DNA of 64,000 nt, taken from NCBI RefSeq assembly GCF_000373645.1, contig NZ_KB892002.1, positions 310,001 through 374,000 of the forward strand, read 5' to 3'. The notes below the pieces were generated by a model that saw only the letters and a list, made by a program, of their open reading frames with translations, searched no databases and was not told where the DNA came from. Both the position numbers and the translations under genes were made by a program. The DNA is from Streptomyces sp. ATexAB-D23. Lineage in GTDB: Bacteria > Actinomycetota > Actinomycetes > Streptomycetales > Streptomycetaceae. Of this stretch, positions 36,086-45,008 are shown piece after piece (positions within the stretch are counted from its first letter, which is position 1; each line of letters starts with the position of its first letter).

Positions 36086-37303
36086 TCAGACGGGCTCCTT
36101 GTCGGGTATCGGCAGGGGGCGCTTCTCGATCGCGGCCGCCATCACGTCCGGGAAGAGGTCCGGCGTGCAGGCGAAGGCGGGCGCGCCGAGGGCGGACAGT
36201 GCCGCGGCGTGGTCGCGGTCATAGGCCGGGGCACCCTCGTCGGAGAGGGCGAGCAGGGTGACGAACTGCACGCCGGAGGCCTTCATCGCGGCGACCCGCT
36301 TCAGCATCTCGTTGCGGATGCCGCCCTCGTAGAGGTCGCTGATGAGGACCACGACGGTGTCGGCCGGCCGGGTGATCCGGGACTGGCAGTAGGCCAGGGC
36401 GCGGTTGATGTCGGTGCCGCCGCCGAGCTGGGTGCCGAACAGGACGTCGACCGGGTCGTCCAGCTGGTCGGTGAGGTCGGCCACCGCCGTGTCGAAGACG
36501 ACGAGCCGGGTCCGCAGAGCGCGCATCGAGGCGAGCACCGCGCCGAACACCGACGCGTAGACCACGGAGGCCGCCATCGAGCCCGACTGGTCGATGCAGA
36601 GGATGACGTCCTTCTTCACGGACTGCGCGGCCCGCCCGTAGCCGATGAGCCGTTCGGGGACGACCGTGCCGGCGCCTTCCCGGCCGGGCAGCTCCAGGTA
36701 GTTCTTGAGGTTGGCCCGGATGGTGCGGTCCCAGTCGATGTCGTGGTGGCGGGGCCGGGTGACCTTCGCCGAGCGGTCGAGCGCGCCCGTGAGGGTGGCC
36801 CGGGTGCGGGTGGTGAGCCGCTTCTCCAGTTGCTCCACGACCTTGCGGACCACGGCTCGCGCGGTCTCCTTCGTCGTCTCGGGCATCGCCTTGTTGAGGG
36901 AGAGCAGCGTGCCGACGAGGTGGACGTCCGCCTCGACGGCCTCCAGCATCTCCGGTTCGAGCAGGAGCGCGGAGAGGCCGAGGCGGTCGATGGCGTCGCG
37001 CTGCATGACCTGCACGACGGAGCTGGGGAAGTACGTGCGGATGTCGCCGAGCCAGCGGGCCACGGACGGGGCGGAGGCGCCGAGTCCGGCCGAGCGCCCG
37101 CCGCCGCCCCGGCCGCCGGGCCGTCCCCCGTTGCCGTTCTCGTAGAGCGCGGTGAGCGCCCCGTCCATCGCGGCGTCGCGCCCGGTGAGGGTGCGGCCGG
37201 TGCTCTCGGCGCTGTCCGCGCCCAGCACCAGGCGCCAGCGCCGCAGCCGCTCCTCGCGGGCGGAGGGCACGGTGCCGGGTTCCGTGGTGTCCGTCGTCGT
37301 CAT
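36086..37303 (-). CDS. VWA domain protein of a MoxR-linked cluster
   Basis: 405 residues from ATG at 37303, which overlaps the DUF5682 stop (ATGA). The first ~200 residues are helical, containing VARWLGDIRTYFPSSVVQVMQRDAI. The VWA domain has a complete MIDAS: CIDQSGSMAAS (DxSxS), QLGGGTDINRAL (Thr) and VLISDLYEGG (Asp). Such CoxE-like VWA proteins work with MoxR AAA+ ATPases as adaptors in assembly or disassembly of protein complexes. Last gene of the AAA-DUF5682-VWA operon. Substrate unknown. Confidence 0.9.
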   Translation of the reverse strand: MTTTDTTEPGTVPSAREERLRRWRLVLGADSAESTGRTLTGRDAAMDGALTALYENGNGGRPGGRGGGGRSAGLGASAPSVARWLGDIRTYFPSSVVQVMQRDAIDRLGLSALLLEPEMLEAVEADVHLVGTLLSLNKAMPETTKETARAVVRKVVEQLEKRLTTRTRATLTGALDRSAKVTRPRHHDIDWDRTIRANLKNYLELPGREGAGTVVPERLIGYGRAAQSVKKDVILCIDQSGSMAASVVYASVFGAVLASMRALRTRLVVFDTAVADLTDQLDDPVDVLFGTQLGGGTDINRALAYCQSRITRPADTVVVLISDLYEGGIRNEMLKRVAAMKASGVQFVTLLALSDEGAPAYDRDHAAALSALGAPAFACTPDLFPDVMAAAIEKRPLPIPDKEPV

Positions 37304-39753
37304 GCCGTTTCCCCCAGATGCGGGTCGTCGTGGCGGGTGGGGGCCGCGGTCGCGGGGTGGGCGTCGGCCGCGGTCGCGGGGCGCCCGGGGTGGGCGGGGG
37401 CCGCGGATGCTTCGGGTTCTGCCGTCGCGGCGTGCTCGTCCAGACCGAGCAGGAGGCGCAGGACCGGGACCACCGCGTCCGCACGGGCCATGTCCAGGAC
37501 CGGGCCGAAGCCGGGGGCAGTCGTCCCGCCGCCCGCCGGGCCGTTCACCGGGGACCCGGCGGGGGCCGGGCCGCGCCGGACGAGGTCGCCCAGTGTGCGC
37601 CGGACGCCCGGTTCGTACGCCGAGAAGGTGCGGCGCAGCAGCGGCAGTACGTCGGTGAAGGTGTCGGCGGGGACGCCGGTGAGCCAGGAGTCGACCAGGG
37701 CGAGCAGCCGCTCGTCGTGGACGAGGAGCATGCCGCCGCCCGCCGCCCCGCCGACGAAGCCCTCGATCCAGGCGGCGGCGTCGGCCGGCGGTGTCCCCGG
37801 GGAGAGGGCGAGGCCCATCAGCCGGGCCGCGGCGTCCTGGTCGAGGTCTCCGTCGTCCAGGAGCAGCCGGGCGGCCCGCCCCCGGATCACTCCCGCGACC
37901 GAGTCCCGGACGGTGAGCTTGTGGAGCACGGCCCGCCAGCGCTCGCGCAGCCCGTCCGCGCTCGAAGGGACGGCGCCGGCGAGCAGCCCGATCGCCGTGT
38001 GGACGCCGTCCACCTGACGGCGCAGCGCCTCGGCCCCGTCGGCGTCGAGCCCGGTGCAGGCGGGCGGCAGGCCGACGCAGATGCGTTCCGCGAGGCCGGC
38101 GGAGACCTTGCCGAGGGCGGTGGTGTCCGTGGAGCGGACGTCCCCGTAGCGCAGGGTGCGGGCCAGGGCGGGCAGGGCGTCGGCGAGGTGGCCGACGTCG
38201 GTGTCGAGCGCGGCACGGTCGGCGAGGGCCCGCATCACGACGGGCAGCGCGTCGGGCAGGTCGGCCAGCAGGCAGCGCTCGGCCAGCGCGGTGACCTCGG
38301 CGAGCGCGGTGGCGGCGAGGGCGTCCGACTCGGCGCGGGCGGTGGCGGCGGAGAGCACGGTGGTGCCCCAGACGCCCGCCTCCGCGACGCGCACGTACAG
38401 CTCGGGCTCCCAGCGCAGCCGCCAGCTCTCCCGGAAGGTGCCGGTGCTCCCCCGGCCGGCGGCGGGTTCGCCCCAGCCGATGCCGAGGACGCGCAGCCGG
38501 TGCAGCAGCCGGCTGCGGGAGGCGTCGGTCTCCTTGCGGAGGTCGAACTCCGTCTCCCGCTCGCCCGCCTCCGGTTTGAGGCGGAGGGTGCGCTGCTGCC
38601 GGGCGAGGTCGCGTTGCAGGGGGACGGCGGGGGCGGTGTCGGGGACCTCGCCAAGCGTGGAGCCGACGACGAGGCGGTCCCGGACGAGCGCGAGCGGAAC
38701 GTCGGAGCCCTCGCACATGACGGCCCTGATCGCGTCGGTCGTCTCGCTCAGCCCGGCGAGCGGCCGGCCGCGCATCGCGGCGAGCGTCTCGGCGAGCCGG
38801 ACCGCCTCGATGACATGGGCGGAGGAGACGAACCGGTCCTCGTCGCGCAGGAGTCCGGCGACCTTCGTCATCCAGCGCTCTATCGGGCGGTCCGGGGCGG
38901 CGAAGAGGTGCTGGTACCAGCCGGGCGACTCGATCCCCGCCCCGTATCCGCTGTGCCGGGCGAGCCGCTGGTGGGTCCACGGCACCCAGGTCAGCTCCGC
39001 CTTGGCCTTGGGGAGCCCCTTGAGCAGGGCCCGGTCGGCGGTGAGCGTCGTGCGCGTACGCAGGGCGGGCACATGCCAGGCGCCGCACACGACGGCGAAG
39101 TCGTCGCCGAACTCCTTGGCCGCCGTGCGCAGCTGGACGCGCATGTACGCCTCGCGGACCGCGTCGCGCGGATGTCCGCCGTCCCCGTACACCTCGCGCA
39201 GGGCGGTCATCGCCTCGCCGAGCACGGCGAACGCGGCGAGCGGGCCCGCCGCCTCGCCGCTGCCCGGGGCCCGGTGTTCGACGACGTCCTCCCACCAGCG
39301 CTCGGGGTCGTCGTACCCCGCGGTCCCGGCGAGCACCCGGATCGGGTCGACGGGCACGGCGGCAGGCGGCCCGTCCTCCTCGGCGGAGACCTCGTCCCGG
39401 TCCGTCCCCGCCTCCTCCATGGCCAGCGAGTGGGCCGCGGGCAGGTCGATGAAGCGGACGGGGACGTCGCTCGCCAGGGCCCAGCGGATAGCGACCCACT
39501 CGGGGGAGAACTCGGCGAACGGCCAGAACGCCGCCCGTCCCGGGTCGTCCACGGCGTGGGCGAGCAGGGCGACGGGGGGCCGCATCTGCTCGTCGGCGGC
39601 GAGCGGCAGGAGCGCGTCGCCCTCGGGCGGGCCCTCGATGAGCACGGCCCGCGGGCGGGCCGCGTCCAGGGCGGCGCGGACGGCGCGGGCGGAACCGGGG
39701 CCGTGGTGCCGCACCCCCAGCAGCAGCGGCCCCGAAGCGCGGGCGGTGGTCAT
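37300..39753 (-). CDS. DUF5682 family protein
   Basis: 817 residues, overlapping its neighbours on both sides by 4 nt (ATGA). The N-terminus LLGVRHHGPGSARAV ... RAVLIEGPPEGD, then FIDLPAAHSLA and VCGAWHVPAL resemble the TraB/EreA/ChaN-type superfamily fold with conserved His and Glu that may bind metal. The remaining ~500 residues are helical with an Arg-rich middle. It always accompanies MoxR-VWA pairs of this type as far as I know; its biochemical role is unknown. Confidence 0.85.
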   Translation of the reverse strand: MTTARASGPLLLGVRHHGPGSARAVRAALDAARPRAVLIEGPPEGDALLPLAADEQMRPPVALLAHAVDDPGRAAFWPFAEFSPEWVAIRWALASDVPVRFIDLPAAHSLAMEEAGTDRDEVSAEEDGPPAAVPVDPIRVLAGTAGYDDPERWWEDVVEHRAPGSGEAAGPLAAFAVLGEAMTALREVYGDGGHPRDAVREAYMRVQLRTAAKEFGDDFAVVCGAWHVPALRTRTTLTADRALLKGLPKAKAELTWVPWTHQRLARHSGYGAGIESPGWYQHLFAAPDRPIERWMTKVAGLLRDEDRFVSSAHVIEAVRLAETLAAMRGRPLAGLSETTDAIRAVMCEGSDVPLALVRDRLVVGSTLGEVPDTAPAVPLQRDLARQQRTLRLKPEAGERETEFDLRKETDASRSRLLHRLRVLGIGWGEPAAGRGSTGTFRESWRLRWEPELYVRVAEAGVWGTTVLSAATARAESDALAATALAEVTALAERCLLADLPDALPVVMRALADRAALDTDVGHLADALPALARTLRYGDVRSTDTTALGKVSAGLAERICVGLPPACTGLDADGAEALRRQVDGVHTAIGLLAGAVPSSADGLRERWRAVLHKLTVRDSVAGVIRGRAARLLLDDGDLDQDAAARLMGLALSPGTPPADAAAWIEGFVGGAAGGGMLLVHDERLLALVDSWLTGVPADTFTDVLPLLRRTFSAYEPGVRRTLGDLVRRGPAPAGSPVNGPAGGGTTAPGFGPVLDMARADAVVPVLRLLLGLDEHAATAEPEASAAPAHPGRPATAADAHPATAAPTRHDDPHLGETA

Positions 39754-40862
39754 ACGGACGCCTCCCGGCAGGCCCGGTAGAAGTCCTTCCAGCCGTCCCG
39801 CTCCCGCACCACGGTCTCCAGGTACTCCTGCCAGACCACCCGGTCGGCCGCCGGGTCCCGGACGACCGCGCCGAGGATGCCGGCCGCGACATCGCCCGGA
39901 CGCAGCACGCCGTCCCCGAAGTGGGCGGCGAGAGCGAGGCCGTTGGTGACGACGGAGATGGCCTCGGCCGTGGACAGCGTCCCCGAGGGGGACTTGAGTT
40001 TGGTGCGGCCGTCGATGGTGACGCCGTCGCGCAGTTCACGGAAGACCGTGACCACGCGGCGGATCTCCGCGAGGCCGTCGGGCGCGGGCGGCAGGTCGAG
40101 CGAGCGCCCGACCTGGTCGACGCGCCGGGACACGATGTCGACCTCCGCCTCCGGGGTGGCCGGCAGCGGCAGCACCACGGTGTTGAACCGGCGCCGCAGG
40201 GCGCTGGACAGCTCGTTGACGCCCCGGTCGCGGTCGTTGGCCGTGGCGATGACGTTGAACCCGCGCACTGCCTGGACCTCCTGGCCCAGTTCGGGCAGGG
40301 GCAGCGTCTTCTCCGACAGGATCGTGATCAGCGAGTCCTGCACATCGGCGGGGATGCGGGTCAGTTCCTCGATGCGGGCGGTCATGCCCAGGGACATGGC
40401 GCGCATCAGCGGGCTGGGCACCAGAGCGTCCCGGCTGGGGCCGTGCGCGAGCAGCTGCGCGTAGTTCCACCCGTAGCGGACGGCTTCCTCCGGGGTGCCC
40501 GCCGTGCCCTGGACGAGCAGCGTCGAGTCGCCGCTGACGGCGGCAGCCAGGTGTTCGGAGACCCAGGTCTTGGCGGTGCCGGGGACGCCGAGGAGCAGCA
40601 GTGCCCGGTCGGTGGCGAGCGTGGTGACGGCGACCTCGACGAGGCGGCGCGGGCCCACGTACTTGGGTGTGATGACGGTGCCGTCGGGCAGGGTGCCGCC
40701 GAGCAGATACGTGGCCACGGCCCAGGGCGACAGGCGCCAGCGCTCGGGGCGCGGGCGGTCGTCGGCGGCGGCGAGCGCCTTCAGCTCGTCGGCGAAGGCG
40801 TCCTCGGCATGCGGGCGCAGGACCTCGCCGGCGGTGGCCTCGGTGTTTTCGGGCACGGTCAT
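39750..40862 (-). CDS. MoxR-type AAA+ ATPase
   Basis: 370 residues from ATG at 40862, GGAGGGG 5 nt upstream. Walker A LLLGVPGTAKTWVSE; the Walker B position reads ARIEELTRIPADVQDSLITI, with EE where DE is usual; sensor 1 NVIATANDRDRGVNE; SSALRRRFNTVVLPLP is the conserved arginine region. MoxR ATPases remodel partner complexes with VWA proteins, and a VWA gene is two genes downstream in the same operon. Divergent from the SWIM gene. Confidence 0.92.
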   Translation of the reverse strand: MTVPENTEATAGEVLRPHAEDAFADELKALAAADDRPRPERWRLSPWAVATYLLGGTLPDGTVITPKYVGPRRLVEVAVTTLATDRALLLLGVPGTAKTWVSEHLAAAVSGDSTLLVQGTAGTPEEAVRYGWNYAQLLAHGPSRDALVPSPLMRAMSLGMTARIEELTRIPADVQDSLITILSEKTLPLPELGQEVQAVRGFNVIATANDRDRGVNELSSALRRRFNTVVLPLPATPEAEVDIVSRRVDQVGRSLDLPPAPDGLAEIRRVVTVFRELRDGVTIDGRTKLKSPSGTLSTAEAISVVTNGLALAAHFGDGVLRPGDVAAGILGAVVRDPAADRVVWQEYLETVVRERDGWKDFYRACREASV

Positions 40863-40926
40863 GGATCCCCCTCCAGATCGTTCGGCAGATCGCTCGGCCT
40901 GGTGTGGTTCCCACCGTGCACCATGG

Positions 40927-40969
40927 CACTGACAATTGGCCTTTGCGCAGGTCAGGGCGATTGTCAGTG
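40927..40969. promoter_or_regulatory. perfect inverted repeat between the AAA and SWIM genes
   Basis: CACTGACAAT (40927-40936) and ATTGTCAGTG (40960-40969) are perfect complements separated by 23 bp, centred in the 128-nt divergent intergenic region. Each arm carries TTGTCA on one strand, so it may double as -35 elements. It is the obvious candidate for joint control of both halves of the cluster. TAACGT (40978-40983) ends 7 nt before the SWIM gene ATG, suggesting a leaderless message. Confidence 0.65.
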
Positions 40970-40990
40970 GGGCGGCCTAACGTCGTTGGC

Positions 40991-42385
40991 ATGCTGCTGA
41001 CTGACGGGGGAGAACCCTTGGGCGCCGCTGCTCCGGCGGCGCGCTGGACGGTGGAGCAGGTATTGGCCCTGGCTCCTGACGACGCCTCACGCAAGGCGGG
41101 GAACAAGCTCGGTGCGTCCGCGTCCTGGTCGGACACCGGGCTGGACGGCACGGGTGCGGTGTGGGGGCTGTGCAAGGGGAGCGGCAGCAAGCCGTACCGG
41201 ACGGTGGTCGACACCACCGGCCCCGCGTACCGCTGTAGTTGCCCCAGCCGGAAGTTCCCCTGCAAACACGCGCTGGGTCTGTTGCTGCTGCGCGCGGCCG
41301 ACGGCACGGCTGTGCCCGCCGGGGCACCGCCGGACTGGGCCGGGGAGTGGCTGGCCGGCCGCCGCGACCGCGCGGAGGCGAAGGCGCGGCCCGCCGCCGG
41401 AGGTGACGGGCCGGCCGACCCGGTGGCCGCGCGCAAGCGCGCGGAGAGGCGCGCGGAGCGGATAGGGGGCGGTGCGCGGGAGCTGGAGCAGCGGCTGACC
41501 GACCTGCTGCGCGGGGGGCTCGCGTCGGTCGAGCAGGCGGGGTACGGGCTGTGGGAGGAGACGGCGGCCCGCATGGTCGACGCGCAGGCACCGGGTCTCG
41601 CGGGCCGGGTGCGGGAGCTGGGGTCCATCGCGGCGTCGGGCCCCGGCTGGCCGGTGCGGCTGCTGGAGGAGTGCGCGCTGCTCCATCTGCTGGACACGGC
41701 CTGGCTGGGCCTCGACCGCCTGCCGCAGCCGCTGGCGGCCACGGTCCGCACCCGCGTGGGTCTGCCGGCCCCGGCGGAGGGGCCGCCGGTCCGCGACCGC
41801 TGGCTGGTCCTCGCCCAGTACGACACCCCCGAGGGCAAGATCGTCACCCGCCGCATCTGGCTGTACGGCGGGGAGTCGGGCCGCACGGCGCTGCTCCTGT
41901 CCTTCGGGGCGGCCGGACGCTCCCCGGGGCACGCCCTGCCCGTGGGGGTGACGATCGACGCCGAGCTGACGCCCCATCCGGGGTCCGGCCGGCTGCGGGC
42001 CGAGCTGGGCGAGCGGTTCGGTGTGCCCGAGCCGGCCGGTACGCCCCCGCCGGGGGTGCCGGTCGGCGAGGCGATCACCGCGTACGGGCGGGCGCTGGGC
42101 GACGATCCGTGGCTGGAGTCCTGGCCGGTGACATTGCGCGACGTGATACCCGTGCCGGGCGCGGACGGCTGGCAGCTGGTGGACGCGCAGGGCCGTGAGG
42201 CGCTGCCCGTCACCGCCGCCGCGCTGTCCCGGCCGGCGCTCTGGAAGCTCGTCGCGGTCTCGGGCGGCGGGCCGCTCACCGTCTTCGGCGAGTGCGGCCA
42301 CCGCGGCTTCGACCCGCTCGCCGCCTGGCCAGCGGTGGCCCCGCGGGCGGGGCTTGCCGGCGTCGAGACCGTACCTCTCGTCTGA
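40991..42385 (+). CDS. SWIM zinc-finger protein
   Basis: 464 residues from ATG at 40991 (no Shine-Dalgarno). The zinc finger YRCSCPSRKFPCKHALGLLL (CxCx6CxH) lies at residues ~78-97. The rest is helical and Ala/Arg-rich with no other clear domain. SWIM fingers bind DNA or proteins. It precedes the DUF5691 gene by 29 nt and is divergent from the MoxR-DUF5682-VWA operon, a combination that recurs in bacterial genomes. Function of the set unknown. Confidence 0.88.
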   Translation: MLLTDGGEPLGAAAPAARWTVEQVLALAPDDASRKAGNKLGASASWSDTGLDGTGAVWGLCKGSGSKPYRTVVDTTGPAYRCSCPSRKFPCKHALGLLLLRAADGTAVPAGAPPDWAGEWLAGRRDRAEAKARPAAGGDGPADPVAARKRAERRAERIGGGARELEQRLTDLLRGGLASVEQAGYGLWEETAARMVDAQAPGLAGRVRELGSIAASGPGWPVRLLEECALLHLLDTAWLGLDRLPQPLAATVRTRVGLPAPAEGPPVRDRWLVLAQYDTPEGKIVTRRIWLYGGESGRTALLLSFGAAGRSPGHALPVGVTIDAELTPHPGSGRLRAELGERFGVPEPAGTPPPGVPVGEAITAYGRALGDDPWLESWPVTLRDVIPVPGADGWQLVDAQGREALPVTAAALSRPALWKLVAVSGGGPLTVFGECGHRGFDPLAAWPAVAPRAGLAGVETVPLV

Positions 42386-42414
42386 CCCCAGAAGGACTTC
42401 CCGAAGGAGGCGTG

Positions 42415-44097
42415 ATGTCCCGCACCACCTCACCCACCACACCCGCGTCCGCGTCCGCAGCCGCGTCGGGGGGCCTCGCCGACGCGGTCGCGGCCACGTC
42501 GTGGGAGGACCTGGTCACCTCGGCCCTGCTCGGCACGGACCGCCGCCCGCCCGGGGGAGCCTCGGGCGCCGGCCCGGACGGGGCGGCGTCGGCGTTGCTG
42601 GACGCCGCCGCGCTGCACACCGTGCGGCGCCGGGCCGGGCTCCTGCCCGCCGCCGCGTCGCCCCGGCCCGCGCCCGCGCCCGAAGACCCCCGCCCGCCGC
42701 TGCCCGAGGCCGCCCGTGGCCGGCTGGCGCAGCTCCTCGCGGACCGGGCCGCGGCGGCCGGTTCCGGCGGCAGACGCGGTACGGCCCCCGACCTGACGGA
42801 ACTCATCCCGCAGTGGCTGGCCACCGCCGGCCTGCACGGCTACCGGGCGCCCGACTCCGCGCTGCCCGCCCTGCTGGACGCCGCCAGGGCCAGGACCGAT
42901 CTGCGGCCCCAGGCCCTGGAGTTCGCGGGGCCGCGCGGGCTGTGGCTGGCCGGGCTGAACCCGGAGTGGAAGTTCGCGCTGCGCGGCGCGTCCGGAAGCG
43001 GCCTGCTGCCGTCCCTCACCGATCCGGAAGCGGTGCGACGGCTGTGGGAGGAGGGCCTGTTCGCGGAGCGGGTCGCCCTGCTCGGGGCCGTACGGGCGCG
43101 GGACGCGGAGGCGGCCCGCGCGCTGCTCGCCACCACCTGGAAGACGGAACGGGCCGAGGACCGGCTCATGTTCGTCGACTCGCTGCGCACGGGGCTGTCC
43201 TGTGCGGACGAGGAGTTCCTCGAACAGGCGCTCGCGGACCGCAGCCGCAATGTCCGGGCGACCGCCGCCGAGTTGCTGTCCGCACTGCCCGGTTCGGCGC
43301 TCGCCCGCCGGATGGCGGACCGCGCGCTGTCCTGCGTCAGCCCCGGGCTGACCGGTGACAAGCCGTTCGTGGCGGTGGAGGCCCCGCACGAGTGCGACGC
43401 GGAGATGCAGCGCGACGGGGTGGTGGCCCTCCCGCCGTCCGGCCGGGGCGAACGGTCGTGGTGGCTCGGCCAGTTGGTGGAGGCCTCCCCGCTCGCCGTC
43501 TGGCCCGCGCGGTTCGGGGGGCGCGGCGCGGAGGAGATCGTGGCGCTGCCCGTCGCGGACGGCTGGGGCGAGGAACTGCACGCGGCCTGGTGCCGGGCGG
43601 CGGTGCGGCAGAACGACGAGGCGTGGGCGCGGGCCCTGCTCGGCCCTCCGTCGACGCCCCCGTCGAACGGCCCCGGTACGGCGTCGCTCGCCGAGCGGGC
43701 GAAGCTCCTGGCGGTGCTGCCCCCTGCGGAACGGGCGGGCTGGGTGGCCGACTTCGTCGCCGCGCACGGGTTGTCGGAGGCGTTCCAGCTGCTCGGGGTC
43801 TGCCCGGTGCCCTGGGCGGAGCCGCTCGGGCGCTCGGTGGTCGACGCCCTCGACATAGCCCGGGACGCGGGCAGTTACCCCTGGAGCTTCAGCGGCGTCA
43901 TGGGCCTGGCGGAACGCTGCCTGGCCCCGGCCGAGGCAAGCCGCCTGGAGGTCCTGACCACCACCCCCGCCGAACCTGCGGACGCCTCCCCCGGCGCGAA
44001 CGGCTACTGGTCGGAGGCCTTCCAGCGCCTGGTCTCCACCCTGCGCCTACGCGCGACGATGGACAGCGAGCTGTCCCCGACCCCGGAAGGCGGGTGA
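42415..44097 (+). CDS. DUF5691 family protein
   Basis: 560 residues from ATG at 42415 with GAAGGAGG upstream. WEDLVTSALLGTDRR at the N-terminus is the family's opening motif. Much of the protein looks like helical repeats (for example AERVALLGAVRARDAEAARALL and SRNVRATAAELLSALPGSALARR), suggesting a HEAT-like scaffold. Forms the second half of the divergent SWIM/MoxR cluster. No catalytic motif visible. Confidence 0.85.
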   Translation: MSRTTSPTTPASASAAASGGLADAVAATSWEDLVTSALLGTDRRPPGGASGAGPDGAASALLDAAALHTVRRRAGLLPAAASPRPAPAPEDPRPPLPEAARGRLAQLLADRAAAAGSGGRRGTAPDLTELIPQWLATAGLHGYRAPDSALPALLDAARARTDLRPQALEFAGPRGLWLAGLNPEWKFALRGASGSGLLPSLTDPEAVRRLWEEGLFAERVALLGAVRARDAEAARALLATTWKTERAEDRLMFVDSLRTGLSCADEEFLEQALADRSRNVRATAAELLSALPGSALARRMADRALSCVSPGLTGDKPFVAVEAPHECDAEMQRDGVVALPPSGRGERSWWLGQLVEASPLAVWPARFGGRGAEEIVALPVADGWGEELHAAWCRAAVRQNDEAWARALLGPPSTPPSNGPGTASLAERAKLLAVLPPAERAGWVADFVAAHGLSEAFQLLGVCPVPWAEPLGRSVVDALDIARDAGSYPWSFSGVMGLAERCLAPAEASRLEVLTTTPAEPADASPGANGYWSEAFQRLVSTLRLRATMDSELSPTPEGG

Positions 44098-44278
44098 AGC
44101 CACGCGGGCGAACGGTGAGGCGGTGCGGGTGCGCGGTCGGCGGGGCGCGTTCCTCGCCACCCGGCGCGCGGCCCCCGTCGCAACGCGGGTCCGCCGCCCC
44201 GGCAAGGGGCGCCGCCCGGCATCAGCGCAGCCGATGGGGCCTCCGCGCCCCGCGGGGCGGCCCTCGCCCCCGGCCGGG

Positions 44279-44692
44279 TCAGGCGCCGGCCGGCTGGCGG
44301 ACGTTCGCGTTGACCCAGTCGACGATCGCGGTGGTCGTCGCGCCGGGGGTGAAGATCTCCGCGACGCCCTGCTCCTTCAGCGGTGCGATGTCCGCCTCCG
44401 GGATGATGCCGCCGCCGAAGACCTTGATGTCCTCCGCCTCCCGTTCCTTCAGCAGCTCGATCACCTTCGCGAACAGCGTGTTGTGCGCGCCCGAGAGGAT
44501 CGAGAGGCCGATCGCGTCGGCGTCCTCCTGGATGGCGGTGTCGACGATCTGCTCGGGCGTCTGGTGGAGCCCCGTGTAGATGACCTCCATACCGGCGTCC
44601 CGCAGCGCACGCGCGATCACCTTGGCCCCGCGGTCATGGCCGTCGAGGCCCGGTTTGGCCACCACCACACGGATCGGACCGGTCACACCCAT
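44279..44692 (-). CDS. icmB: cobalamin-binding small subunit of isobutyryl-CoA mutase
   Basis: 137 residues, the size of IcmB, from ATG at 44692 with GGAGG upstream. The B12-binding core is complete: [22 protein letters not shown] (DxHxxG with the cobalt-coordinating His), [13 protein letters not shown] and [12 protein letters not shown]. With the large subunit IcmA it interconverts isobutyryl-CoA and n-butyryl-CoA, feeding polyketide starter units. The large subunit is not in this window, so the gene is split from its partner, as in other Streptomyces. Confidence 0.88.
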   Translation of the reverse strand: MGVTGPIRVVVAKPGLDGHDRGAKVIARALRDAGMEVIYTGLHQTPEQIVDTAIQEDADAIGLSILSGAHNTLFAKVIELLKEREAEDIKVFGGGIIPEADIAPLKEQGVAEIFTPGATTTAIVDWVNANVRQPAGA

Positions 44693-44754
44693 CACTGCCT
44701 CCACATGCGTCTCCGCGTCTCCCGTGCCTGAAGGGCCGGGGATGTGAACGAACG

Positions 44755-44763
44755 TTATCCACA
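44755..44763 (+). promoter_or_regulatory. single DnaA-box-like 9-mer
   Basis: TTATCCACA matches the consensus DnaA box exactly. It is alone in the icmB/lipase divergent region; no cluster indicates an origin. It may titrate DnaA or be coincidental. Confidence 0.35.
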
Positions 44764-45008
44764 GCATCCCGCAAGCCGCCGTTTCGCGGTGGACCGGGAG
44801 GGGGAAATCACACATGGGACATTGTTCACGGGCGCAGAGACCGGGCGCCCGGGGAGCCGCGTCAGGTCGCCGTATCACCGCGCCGTCAGCCGCACGGCAC
44901 GGTGGTACGGGCCACCGTCCACCAGGACCGGACCTCCGACACGGCTTCCCACCAGGGCATACGGGAAGGGAGCCGCCCTTCTTCGGGTGCCGGAGCAGGA
45001 GGTCGACC

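Noticed and set aside
36086..40039. A 1317-codon open frame that runs through the VWA and DUF5682 genes
   Set aside because: Only the final part (405 codons) is the VWA protein; the earlier part is a shadow frame over DUF5682, whose own motifs and ATGA overlaps show the real gene boundaries.
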